A DNA stretch of 64,000 bases from Tieghemiomyces parasiticus (taxonomy: Eukaryota; Kickxellomycota; Dimargaritomycetes; Dimargaritales; Dimargaritaceae), in assembly GCA_027575765.1 (NCBI GenBank), contig JANBPT010000090.1, forward strand, positions 1 to 64,000, given 5' to 3'. The notes under the pieces are model-generated. The model was not told the origin of the DNA, did no database searches, and saw only the letters and a program-made list of their open reading frames with translations. Numbering within the stretch: position 1 is the stretch's first letter; each line of letters opens with the position of its first letter. Position numbers and translations under genes: made by a program. Shown in pieces: positions 1 to 10,275 of the stretch.

Positions 1-2612
1 GATTCCTCCCCTGGCCAGTCACCTAATCTGTACGGGGACACCTGGGTCCTTGGGGCCGGTTACAAGGGCGGGGCCTAACATGGGCCATCCGCTTCACCAT
101 ACCCTCTCTCCTGCACGAGACCTGGGATTTTTTAAAAAATAAAATAAAATAAACCAAAACAATATGAACAGCCATCGGCAGGGATGGCCACGATGCGTGT
201 CAGGAGGACCCCCATCACCAAAGCCCCAGGGACGTCTTAGTCGGTTGGAAACTAGGTGACCAGTGGCGAGATAAGGTGCGTGTATGCAGACGGGGTGGAG
301 GCTCTGTAACATAGATTAGTTTTGGAGCGGCGTGGCAGAATGTATCATGCGAGCTTGACCCAAACAAGCTAGCCAATCTGAGTACGGGAATTTATTCAAC
401 CCCGTGCATATCGCCAACCTGTTTAAATGATATTACCGAACCAAAGTGCGGATGAGGCTTGTGGTTGTCGTATAATCGGCCGGTTGGCTGAAATGGCGTC
501 GCCACTAAACGGCTTTATTTCCGGAAAGTACAAGCCGTACACCAAGCGATGATGGTCTTGGGTGGATTAGAAGCTGGCTGCGATTGGCTGGCGCACGCGA
601 TGAGAGAATACGAGCACGGCTTGATTCACCACCCATGCCACTGGCTCCAGACGACAAACATTTGCTAGCCATGAAAAAAAGCAGTGGATTTGAAGGACAG
701 CCGTCGGTGTTACCATTTGACAGCCACCAGGGCCAGGCAGAACCTGTCGCAGACCAGACTTGGGGATCGGGACTAGGTGGTGACACCAGGCGCTGTAATT
801 ATCCTTACTGTAGGCTGCTGGCACTGGCTGGCTTTCTAGTAACTGGAAGCTTTCAGGCCGCTAAGCTGAGCCGCCCCACTCCCACCCCCACCCATGTCGC
901 CTCCGCCCGCATCCTCTTCCTTGCCTCTCCTATCCGGCCAATACACCGGGACTGGTGCGTATAATTGCCGTGATAATCCCGCCATTCCGTGCACAAGACC
1001 TTAGCTTGCCACTGGATATGGATGGAGAGGAGGTGCCGAGCTATTCACTCCGTTCGACCCCCCTCACCCATCCTTGCCTTGCTTTACGCCCAAACCCCCG
1101 CCCCTCATTCCGCCCTCATCAACCTCTCTACTGAATTATCCAGGTTCAATGTCGTTTCTCAAACTATGGCTGGCACTATATAGTTCGCACACCTACCAAG
1201 CTGGCTCCCCGCTACAACTCCTTTTCAGCCTAGTAGGCGCGGTCGACCGAACCCCTCGCCTCCTTACGGACTTCTGGCCCTCTTCATATATCCATCCTCT
1301 ATAGCGCATACACCCACCCTTCTGCTGGAAGCGATTGTTGCACACGCGGGGTACACCTCACTGCCGCTCGCTCTATGCGCCGGTGCCCCAAACAACGCCC
1401 AAGTTAACGCCTCCGTTGCAGTGCTTTACCAACTCAGACTCTTGCTTGACCCCAAGTTCCTTCCATCTCTGACCACCATTTGGCGCATTCCAAGTGTAAC
1501 CCTGCCGTCAGCGTTTGCCCCGTTCCCACCTTGCCTTCTTGCGCTACACCTCTTTGCAACTCTTGGAGGTTATCCCAACTACCATCAAGGCCGGCTCGTG
1601 AAAGGTATCCGTACCAAGGCAGAATTATCAACCACAGATACGTCGTTCTGGAGTTCCCAGATTAATCGGAAAGCGACTCTAGCTCACAAAGTACGCCGAC
1701 ACCCCTTCATGGTCTTCTGTCCCTGTCATTAAAGCTGCCGCTATCCATTACCGCCACCATTGTCGCTCTACTGCCCGTAATCTTTTTTACCCGTTATTCC
1801 CACCCTACTCCTTAGCTCTTGAGGGATACCTTTCAAACCACTCCCCCCTCCTTCGCCTCCCCTTGTGTTGAATACGTAACACTTTCCAACTCCGTCTCCC
1901 TTCAGCCCTTTCTAGTTGTCCAACCTCGTGGTGGTATACCGTTGTTACTCAATACGTTTACAACACCCCCTTCACTTCCGACTTACCTACACCAATCACC
2001 GCTTTTACCAACCCCATCCGCTCCCCTTTTCCCCCGTCTTGACCCCGTCATCCTGGCTCTACTCTTTACACAACTGGCCTGCCTATCCCCAACTCTACCT
2101 GGTACGCCGCATCTCCCTACCGTCTCCCACGCTTACCCCCCTGTCACAACGCCGCAGGTCTAATTTCTCACTAGTTTAAAGCACCGCAGACCCCCCCCCC
2201 TGTCGTCGAGTGTAGGCTAATTCTTTGCGGCTACTTTTTCCCCTCCTATACTATCTCAAGGGCTACACGCTTCCGTGCCAGTTCCTAATACATATTAAGG
2301 CTCCCGCGCTGACTGCCCGGACCTTCAGTTGTCAGTGGCGGTCCTCCCGACCTTCCTGCCTTTTCCACTTGTAGTCGCCTGTACCATACTTCGTTTCTGA
2401 TCCCCCTTACGCCGGCCATCTCTATTCAGGGCAGGAACTCAGCCTTCCTACCTCTCCAACCGTTTACTCATCCGTGTTCGGACCTATACGGGCCCTACCC
2501 CTGCCCTCCTTTCCATCCGGTAGTACGGACCGGGTTGCCTAGCACGACTAACCTATCTATGAGAGTGCCAGCATATCAGCTCCATTCTATATATCCATAG
2601 ACGCATCATACC
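1..2612. other. Intergenic / long 5' leader region, no gene recognised
   Basis: No convincing coding region was seen on either strand; the open frames here are short and read as low-complexity or compositional. From about 1040 to 2560 the plus strand is strongly C/T-rich, as it is ahead of several other ATGs in this window, so much of this is probably promoter and untranslated leader of the SH3 gene. TATA-like strings lie at about 1170-1180, 1285 and 2586-2594, the last too close to the ATG to decide a start. A T6/A6 stretch followed by AAATAAAATAAA-type sequence occurs near 129-152. Confidence 0.5.
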
Positions 2613-5600
2613 ATGAGTAACGATGACCTGTTTATGCAGCGGCTGCAGCATGTCGGTGGCCAGCAGGAACCATCCCCCAACCCGGAAATGGAGGCCTACG
2701 GCGCCAACCAAGGGGCTCCACCGGACCCGTCGCCGCCACCGCAGTTCAGCATCAACGATTCCTTCTCGGCGCAGTACCACAAGGCCCAGGAGCGTAGCTC
2801 CGACGGGCAGACACTAGTCACTACCATCCACACCTCCTGCGCCCACATCGTGACGTCCGAGACGGGCACTGAAATTCAAACCAACGTGACCCTGCCGGAC
2901 GGCCAAATGATCTCCCTGAATGCCGGTCAGATTCCGACTATCGTGTATGCCGCCTTCGATTTTGTGCGAATGGTGGACGGTCAGGTGACGGTCCGCGAGT
3001 CCGAAGAGCTTATGCTTTTGGACGAAAGCAACCAGTTCTGGTGGCTTGTGCTCAAAGACACGGGTGATATTGGTTACATCCCAGCTGACAACATCGAGAC
3101 CCGCGAGCTCAAGCAGGCCCGCATCAACAGGGATTTGAATGTCGAGGCTGTTAAGCAGATCGACCGGGACCGACCCTTGCCCGTAACCCTACGGCCCTCC
3201 GCCAAGAAGGCCCGCGGGATCACCGGGATCCAGTTCTCCGAAAACATCATCACCTCCGTCAACGAGACGTACCATCTCGAGGACTACATCGATTATGATG
3301 AGGAAGGTAACGAGATACCCCACGAAGATGATAGGCTACAAGGCCCACACGATCCCGACAACGATGTTGATGAGCTTACGGACGAGGACGAAGGGTTTTC
3401 TGCGGACCACCGGATCTCCGCTGCTCGCCGCGGCCCCACGCCAAATCCGTCGCCCTATGCGCCCGGTGGCGATGGGGAGACCACTCTCGCCGCCGACCGT
3501 GACGGTGACGAGAGCCCACTCAACGAACTTAATGCCGAGGCCAATCTGGCTTTGAGTAACGCCAACCTTGGTTACGGAAGCACGGGTTATGCCGGCATCG
3601 ATCGCGGAGACGCCGTGACCTACCATCCGCACTCGGAACACAACCGCCAGGACACCGACGGCTTGGATTTCAACCGCATCTACGAACTGGAACCCGCCGA
3701 GGATGGCTCCGTCGCCGCCCCTGGTCGCCCTAGCCACCCACCAGGACAGTCACCCAACGCCTTCGCCTCCTCCAATGTGGCTGACCCCGACGCTGAACCC
3801 CCCTTTGAATTTCCCGTGGCCTATCACGTGGAGGCCGACCCGAGTGACCCCACCGATTACGTCGTGGCCAGCGAGCAGATCGTGAGTATGAATCTCGATG
3901 AGCGCTTCGGTGATATTCTGATGCGCGTCTTGGGTCTCCTTGGGGTTCCAGTCACCGACGCAGCCGCGTATCAGCGGTACCGTCTCCTAGCTTACATTGA
4001 AGGGTTTCAGTTTGGCATCTCACTCGAGAACGAAGAGCACCTGTATACCTTGCTTGAGTACGCTACTGAGTGTACCGAAGGCGCGCCGCCCGAGGAGTGT
4101 CTGCGGTTTATTCTCAAGGAGGACCCGAGTGCCGTGACCACGGTCGCCGCTGCGGATCCGGAGACTGGGGTTGAGCGCGACGGCCGTTCCAGGTCCACGG
4201 TGTCGTCCCCGCTACTGGATGGCGCCGATGTGATGGCCAACGCCCCACCAGTCAGTAACCCGGAGTCGCCCACACTACACAGCGCCGACCGGCCGTATTT
4301 CGGCGAGAGCACCAGTTTCTTGGCCGAACCGCGAGCCGGCTCACCGGACCGTCGCACGCCGCAATCACCGGATGCGTCGCCATTCATCACTGAGGATTCG
4401 GTCATGGAAACTATGAACCGTATCACCGAGCACCTCCCGTTCGACTCACATGCACCCGCCCCTGAACGCCGATTGGGCCATGAAAGGTCCCCGGGCGAGA
4501 GCCGTCGGTCTGTGTTTGACGAAGCGTTCGGCTTGGACGATTTGGCGGAGGAAGATGAATGTGGACGCAATGAGGCGCTGCCATCGGACGACGTCGGGTC
4601 ACCCGTGTCGAAACCTTTGCCAACTCGGCCCGATTCTGTCCTATCGAACCGCAGTCGCTCGGCCAGCAACGACTCAATGGCCCAGGGCAATACGAACGCC
4701 GGCGGTTACGTCTCCTCTCCGCCGCACGGTGCGCCCTCACGAGTGGCCATGACGGCTATGAAATCACCACCGCGCCCGCCCCGTCCTCCGCCACCACCAC
4801 CGCTCGATTTGGACCGTTCGGTTAGCTCGTCCGAGTCCAGTTCAGGCGATGAGGTGTTCGTTTCGCCGCCCACCAGTCACCGCGGGAAGCCACTACCTCA
4901 GCCCGCGACCGAAGCGCCGGTCCGCTCGCGCTCGCCCACAGCTGAGGACGCGGATCATTCCCCAGACAGCTCGGTCTACGACTCGGCCGACTCCTCCCCC
5001 GTGGAGTACGGTACACCTATCACTGGGTACGCGACCCCCGAGATAGCCGTTCGTAGCGAGACGTTGGGTTTGACCACCACCGCCTCAACGGGCGTCGCCG
5101 GGCCCCGCAAAATGCCCCGTCCGGCATCCTCCCAGGGTCCCCCGCCCCCACGTGCGCCGCTTCGTCCCGCTGGTGAGTCGACCTCTACCGCGCAACCGGT
5201 ACCTCCATCGCGGCCTCCGCCGCCACCTCCTACCGGGCTGCTGTCCCTGGAGAACTACTCCGTGGCTGTGACCGAACCCGACACCCCAGCGTCTCCAGAA
5301 AAGCCCATCCCGCGCCCACCCCGTCGTCACCGCGGCAGCTCGGCTACCACCATGGAGAGCGACGCGTCGTCGACAGCCACCGACCCCGACCGCGTACTTA
5401 AGAGCATTTTTTCCAGCATTCTACCGCCGAGTTCTCCGCCGCCTCCTTCCCAACCGCCGTCAGCGGCAGCTTCTGCGGCCCCGCTACCAACAGACTCCTC
5501 CCTGACTCCCCCTGCTACCCGGCCCCGGGCCAGTTCAGGAGCGAGCGAAAGTAAGCGGGCCCGTCCACAGCTCAGCCTACACTTCCCACCACCCCCAGAC

Positions 5601-7901
5601 CACTCTCCACCCGCCCACGCCCTAACCAACGATCCGGAGGGCTCGCGGCTGACCTCGCCACGGGGGCCGACGGCGGCGGTGCCCACCATGATCCGTACCG
5701 AGCCTATGGTCGTGGGCGTCACGCGCTCGGGCAGCACGGCTTCGCGCAGCAGTGTGATCCTGCTAAGTCCGTCACTTAGTGTGGATCAGTACGGCGACGA
5801 CAGCATTGTGTACAACCCGTTACTTCATGACGGTCTAGCTCGCGCCTCAGTGGACCTGGCGCCGTACCAACCCAAGGCTGACGAGGAGATCAAGCGCCGT
5901 ATCTCCTATCGTGACGACATTGCCCAGGAGGTTCAGCACCTTAGCGAAGGTATGCCCCAGGCCGACGCACACGCTGATTCGTCCTCAGGGAGTCCGGCGA
6001 CGTCGACCTCCGACCAAGGTCATCAGCAACTGCCGTCGTTCTCCGGTGCCGCTTTTGAGAACTCGTCAATGCACGTTGGTGACGGTACACGGCTGAGTCA
6101 GATGGGGGCTTCGTTCCTTAACGCAAGCGAGTTTTACAATGAGTCCGGTAAACGAACGAGCCAGGCGGGAACGTCATTCCTTAATGCAAGCGAGTTTTAT
6201 AGCGAGCCCGGTAAACGGATGAGCCAGGTGGGAACTTCGTTCCTTAATGCTAGCGAATTTTACAACGAACCTGGTAATGCGGCTAGTCCCTCACCGTCGT
6301 TCATGCTGGACGGCTCGATTCTGGGAACCCCGCTCTTACCATCACCCTCGGCCGTCGCTCCCCCGGCGTCGAGTGGGTCGGCTCCAATCTCCGCGACAGC
6401 AGCGGCAGCCGCTACCACCGCAGCCCGGAAGAAGGCCAACCGAATCTCGTGGAATGCGGTGATGGCCGTGAACGAACAGGCCTCCCGTCGGTTCTCGACG
6501 CAACAGGGCCATGAATCCAACCCTACCTCGCCTATCGCCAACCAAAAACCACCTCTTTCTCGGGCGCAGTCCCAGTCGGCATCCCATCGGTATAGTCGGT
6601 CCGAGAACGACTCCGCAGCGATGGTGGCGGCGGCGGCGGCAGCGGCGGATGCCGCTACGGGCACCGTCGCCCTCCACCGTGTAAATAGTGGTCGCCGCAA
6701 CCTCCCGATCGCCCGGTCGGCCACGGTGGAACGGGTGCGCGATTCTATGGCATCGGCGGACCCGTTGCCCACGTCCTCATGTGACACGCTCATCTCACCC
6801 TCCGTTGGTGGCCTGTCTGCGGCAGCGGCCCTAGGCGGCCTGAGTACCCCCATGACTGACCCGGGCGCCTATGGTGGCCACGGTGTGGTCACAGCGCAGC
6901 TCCAGGCACGAGATCCGGTGGCTACGGCTACCTCTACGCCGCGGCAGACTACTGACACACCACGCGAGGCGGAGTTTCCTTCCCCTCGGTCCCTCCCCGG
7001 CCGGCCGTCGAGTCAGGACACTACGGGTAATGAAAGTGATACATCATTCGGAACTGCCGTCACCGCCTCGCCCGAAGCGCGTCGCATTTTGGACCACAGC
7101 GTTGCCACCACGGCTGGCGGGACGGGGGCTGGCGGAAGGATGATGGTCCGCGCCCATCCGGCAACGCCACTGCCCTCCCTCGACCTGACAAGCTGGCTCA
7201 CCCTGATCCGCGGAATGCACCCCTTGCCCGATGACCACCTGCTATCCGCAGGCCGTGGCCCGTTCTACGCTCCGCCGTTGGTGGCCTCAACGATCCCGGG
7301 TGAACAGGCACCCCAGCGCATGCGCCGTCCTTCAACGGTCGTCCTGGGCGGCGGCGAAACCTCCCGCGAGCTATCCAGCAACGCCGCCGCAACGGCAGCT
7401 CGTCCTGCGGACTTGACCGTTGCGCTCCAGGGACCTATTAATGAGGACATGATGCTGGACTACCTTGCCCGGTTCCCCAACCCGAAAGATCCTCACCAGA
7501 CGTCACCCACGGATGGCGTTGAGACTGGCGACGCGGCCCAACGTGGCGCCGGACCGCACACGTACCATGATCCGTACGACCAGATCCTCAGCAAACTAGC
7601 ATCCTCGTCTGCCACCTCTCTGCCGGTGATTTCGACCTCCGAAACTACTAGACCGGGGGATGATGATGGGACGGTGGCCGGTGGGACCGTCGCCACCACC
7701 ACCACCGCTACTTCTACTACTACTACTACTACCGCTTTGCACACGTCCGACCCGTTCGGATTGGCGGCCGAAAATACCGGTAAGCAGGCGTCGGCGGCGT
7801 TGGAGTCGTTTTTTAGTCTGTCCAAGTCGGTAAGCGAGCGGATCGAAAAAATTGAACGCGAGTTGGACGACTTGGTTGTGCATGTCGTACGGGCCTTTTA
7901 G
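2613..7901 (+). CDS. Large SH3-domain scaffold protein, Bud14/Tea4-like (cell polarity) candidate
   Basis: This single uninterrupted frame codes for 1762 residues; the ATG sits in an ACC-ATG context. What is seen: an SH3-like fold at about residues 110-165 (ALYDF-equivalent YAAFDF, the FWWLV tryptophans, GYIPADNIE at the end), then a basic stretch and GIQF at 205-208, an acidic patch (225-260), a second ordered-looking block (about 426-506) and more than 1000 residues of Pro/Ser-rich, presumably disordered sequence with polyproline runs, three 21-residue repeats and a poly-Thr tract. A short helical C-terminus (about 1730-1762) closes it. Fungal proteins with an SH3 followed by such a conserved tail act as cortical polarity scaffolds that dock PP1 phosphatase; GIQF could be a degenerate RVxF-type docking site. 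The Bud14/Tea4 assignment is inference; the reading frame itself is secure. Confidence 0.85.
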   Translation: MSNDDLFMQRLQHVGGQQEPSPNPEMEAYGANQGAPPDPSPPPQFSINDSFSAQYHKAQERSSDGQTLVTTIHTSCAHIVTSETGTEIQTNVTLPDGQMISLNAGQIPTIVYAAFDFVRMVDGQVTVRESEELMLLDESNQFWWLVLKDTGDIGYIPADNIETRELKQARINRDLNVEAVKQIDRDRPLPVTLRPSAKKARGITGIQFSENIITSVNETYHLEDYIDYDEEGNEIPHEDDRLQGPHDPDNDVDELTDEDEGFSADHRISAARRGPTPNPSPYAPGGDGETTLAADRDGDESPLNELNAEANLALSNANLGYGSTGYAGIDRGDAVTYHPHSEHNRQDTDGLDFNRIYELEPAEDGSVAAPGRPSHPPGQSPNAFASSNVADPDAEPPFEFPVAYHVEADPSDPTDYVVASEQIVSMNLDERFGDILMRVLGLLGVPVTDAAAYQRYRLLAYIEGFQFGISLENEEHLYTLLEYATECTEGAPPEECLRFILKEDPSAVTTVAAADPETGVERDGRSRSTVSSPLLDGADVMANAPPVSNPESPTLHSADRPYFGESTSFLAEPRAGSPDRRTPQSPDASPFITEDSVMETMNRITEHLPFDSHAPAPERRLGHERSPGESRRSVFDEAFGLDDLAEEDECGRNEALPSDDVGSPVSKPLPTRPDSVLSNRSRSASNDSMAQGNTNAGGYVSSPPHGAPSRVAMTAMKSPPRPPRPPPPPPLDLDRSVSSSESSSGDEVFVSPPTSHRGKPLPQPATEAPVRSRSPTAEDADHSPDSSVYDSADSSPVEYGTPITGYATPEIAVRSETLGLTTTASTGVAGPRKMPRPASSQGPPPPRAPLRPAGESTSTAQPVPPSRPPPPPPTGLLSLENYSVAVTEPDTPASPEKPIPRPPRRHRGSSATTMESDASSTATDPDRVLKSIFSSILPPSSPPPPSQPPSAAASAAPLPTDSSLTPPATRPRASSGASESKRARPQLSLHFPPPPDHSPPAHALTNDPEGSRLTSPRGPTAAVPTMIRTEPMVVGVTRSGSTASRSSVILLSPSLSVDQYGDDSIVYNPLLHDGLARASVDLAPYQPKADEEIKRRISYRDDIAQEVQHLSEGMPQADAHADSSSGSPATSTSDQGHQQLPSFSGAAFENSSMHVGDGTRLSQMGASFLNASEFYNESGKRTSQAGTSFLNASEFYSEPGKRMSQVGTSFLNASEFYNEPGNAASPSPSFMLDGSILGTPLLPSPSAVAPPASSGSAPISATAAAAATTAARKKANRISWNAVMAVNEQASRRFSTQQGHESNPTSPIANQKPPLSRAQSQSASHRYSRSENDSAAMVAAAAAAADAATGTVALHRVNSGRRNLPIARSATVERVRDSMASADPLPTSSCDTLISPSVGGLSAAAALGGLSTPMTDPGAYGGHGVVTAQLQARDPVATATSTPRQTTDTPREAEFPSPRSLPGRPSSQDTTGNESDTSFGTAVTASPEARRILDHSVATTAGGTGAGGRMMVRAHPATPLPSLDLTSWLTLIRGMHPLPDDHLLSAGRGPFYAPPLVASTIPGEQAPQRMRRPSTVVLGGGETSRELSSNAAATAARPADLTVALQGPINEDMMLDYLARFPNPKDPHQTSPTDGVETGDAAQRGAGPHTYHDPYDQILSKLASSSATSLPVISTSETTRPGDDDGTVAGGTVATTTTATSTTTTTTALHTSDPFGLAAENTGKQASAALESFFSLSKSVSERIEKIERELDDLVVHVVRAF
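6096..6277 (+). repeat. 63-bp in-frame tandem repeat, about 2.9 copies
   Basis: Three consecutive units start at 6096, 6159 and 6222 inside the SH3 scaffold (from residue 1162). Each encodes 21 residues with the core SFLNASEFY followed by an acidic/Gly-Lys-Arg segment; the third unit is cut short. Units differ mostly at a few positions, which points to recent internal duplication. The conserved core looks like a short linear motif rather than a folded domain. Confidence 0.9.
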
Positions 7902-9215
7902 GCGCCTTATCGGCTGTGGACACAAAGCATGCATGAGCACGTTGCCTATGTTTTGCGCCGCAGTAGTAGTATCATTATTACTTTTTAATTGTACTGGCCT
8001 CATTATGTATATTTTTACGCTCTTCTCTTTCCAGTGCGGTTTGACGAAAGTTTGTCATGTAGTCTATGCTTTGTTATTAGGTCTAGTTTTTTTTCGGGGG
8101 TTTCACGCCTACGATCTTTTCTCAGATACCCTTTCTTTGCGACTGGTAGGTAAGCCTCTACCTTCTCATGGCAACAGCTCTTGCAGTAATTGGTAGTCTA
8201 TTTTCCCCCTCTCCCTGTCTCTCTCTATTTATATGATTGCCTCATAATTTTTGCACTCTCCCTTTGCTTCATCTTTACTTGTGACCCGCCATTGTAGCCC
8301 CAATAGTACAGCGATAAAATGTGAATAGCCACCCACACCATCTGTAAAATCTTTCGCTTTCCAGTGGGTTCCCCCCTTCTATTTGACCAGGGCGGAATAT
8401 CATCGATGGGAGTCAAGGAGGTAAGGAGAGAGGGGGAGGAGGAACTGGAGAAAGGAAAAAATAAAACCGCCGAAAGTCACCGGATGTTACGAGTCCGGTG
8501 GTTCATTGTGAGAATTCTGAATTGTTGTTCGAAGCCTCTGGTCGACCCGCCAGCTTTACGAACGGACCGATAAACCGCAGCGGCGCCTGGCGGGGTTACT
8601 ATCATTGGCCGAGGGAAGAGAGGATGATTGCAAAGGGCGTGAGGTGCCTTTTTTAAAAGTAAAATAAAATAAAAACCCATACGCTCTCGGTTGGCCAGGT
8701 ACCGGCCGGATCGAGGTGTTCTAATATTATCAGCAGATAAGGCTTCGTGATGCAGCTGTCCGTCCCTTACACCTTCCTTCTTCAAACATTACAACGCCAC
8801 TCTACATCGATACAACCATGTAGTATACTTTTCATGTCATGTTTATATACAGATACTGTTAATAGTAGCCCAGTTGTGCAAGCCGGTGACTAACTAAGAG
8901 GGGAAGAAGTAAGCAAAAATCGGAGAGAGGAAAGCAGACCAAGTATAGACGCCAGGTGAATCGAGTGGTCAGGGGAGGGAGGTCAGCCATGAAGCGACAG
9001 GGAAGGAGAAGGGGTTGGGGAGGGAGCTTAGCCTTGAAGGCCGGTGACTGCAAGGGTTATTTACAACGTAAAGGAAGAGTCATAGCTAAAAGAGGCGGAA
9101 GAGAAAATGATTGGAAAGTAACGGACAGAAATAAAGGGAGAAAAGGGTAAAAAGGAGCAAGGGAATCACCATCGCTTCATCCTTGGGGCAGCTAGTGAAC
9201 ATATGTGTAATATAT
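7902..9215. other. Convergent 3' intergenic region
   Basis: This lies between the plus-strand SH3 gene and the minus-strand GPI-protein gene, so it should hold two 3' untranslated regions. It becomes A/G-rich on the plus strand from about 8880 onward, mirroring a pyrimidine-rich minus-strand transcript. A T6-A4 string followed by AAATAAAATAAA-type sequence is at about 8650-8675. No coding region is supported. Confidence 0.6.
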
Positions 9216-9983
9216 TTACTGCAGGATGTACGCGAGCATGGGGGCGGCAGCGAGGGCGATGGAGAGACCAGGGGTAAGGATCCCGGCAGCCGAGTTATCG
9301 TCGGACGAGGAGGAGGAGGAGGCGGAGTTGGAAGGGCGGGTGGACGAGGTCTTGCTGGCAGTACTACTCTTGGTTGAGATGCTCACGGAGCTGCTCTTAT
9401 CATTAGTCTCACTCTTGCAGCTTGCAATGTCGCTGCGACGGCTTTCGATGAGAGCGAACATCTGGGTACCGGACGGGCAGTTATCGGCGCAGTTAGCCTG
9501 GTTAAGTAGTTTGGTGCAGCCGCTACCCGGGGCATTCTCGATACAGCTGCGGCCTGTGGTATCCGTCTCAGTCGAGCAGGCATCGTCGCCCTTGGTGGCG
9601 CGGTTGCCGGAAGAGGTGGTGGGGGAGGCGATGTTGGCGCTGGCAGTCGTGGCAGAAGCAGCAGAGGTGGCGGGGGAGGTAGCATCCGACGGGTTTTCTC
9701 GGGCCTTCGCAAGGATCTCCTGGAGACGCTGGAGATCCTCCGGCTTGAGATCGGAGAGCCCGTTCGTAGCCAGTTTGGCGACTGGGCTGTCGGCATCGGT
9801 GCGGGCGGCGTCAACAGCAACGGCGGGGGCAGTACTCGGAGCGGCGACAGAGATGGGGTCCACAAGGGTCGGGGCGGCAAGTGTCGATTGGAGGTCCGCG
9901 CCAGCTGTGACGGCTGTTTGCGCCGAGACGGTGGCGGTCGCGGCAAGCAAAGCGACCAGGGCGGCAGAAGTGGCGTACTTCAT
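9216..9983 (-). CDS. GPI-anchored, six-cysteine secreted cell-surface protein
   Basis: The protein has 255 residues. The in-frame extension to 10013 begins with TTG, so the ATG at 9983 is chosen; it gives a clean signal peptide (MKYATSAALVALLAATATVSA). The mature part is Ala/Thr/Ser-rich, then comes a compact region with six Cys (C-x10-C-x8-C-x8-C-x3-C, then a sixth Cys about 22 residues later), a Ser/Thr-rich stalk and a hydrophobic C-terminus after a small-residue site (DNSAAG), the usual layout of a GPI-attachment signal. It should be secreted, O-glycosylated and wall- or membrane-anchored. I recognise no named family. A TATATAAG box lies on the minus strand about 285 bp upstream. Confidence 0.8.
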   Translation of the reverse strand: MKYATSAALVALLAATATVSAQTAVTAGADLQSTLAAPTLVDPISVAAPSTAPAVAVDAARTDADSPVAKLATNGLSDLKPEDLQRLQEILAKARENPSDATSPATSAASATTASANIASPTTSSGNRATKGDDACSTETDTTGRSCIENAPGSGCTKLLNQANCADNCPSGTQMFALIESRRSDIASCKSETNDKSSSVSISTKSSTASKTSSTRPSNSASSSSSSDDNSAAGILTPGLSIALAAAPMLAYILQ

Positions 9984-10267
9984 GGTGTTTGTTGGTGTGC
10001 GGAGTGGGAGCAAAGGTGAGTGTAATAAAGCAGGGCAGACCGAAGGTCGAGACTTGATTGCTTAAGGTAGACGAAGACTTGCTGTACTGTCGCTAAAGGT
10101 CGGAGTGTGGAGGCGAGGAAGCGAAACGAGAGCTGGATAAGGGAATAGAAGGAGGGCTATAGAAGACAGCGATGGGTGAGGAGACAAAGGTCAGCGCGAC
10201 GGAGTGACAGCAAGGCGAGGTCTAGGGTACCGAAGTTTAGGGATTGGAGACGGCGAGATGAGCACAG

Positions 10268-10275
10268 CTTATATA
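10268..10275 (-). promoter_or_regulatory. TATA box of the GPI-protein gene
   Basis: The minus strand reads TATATAAG here, roughly 285 bp upstream of the ATG at 9983. It is the only canonical TATA between the gene and the pyrimidine-rich leader. Assignment is by position only. Confidence 0.5.
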
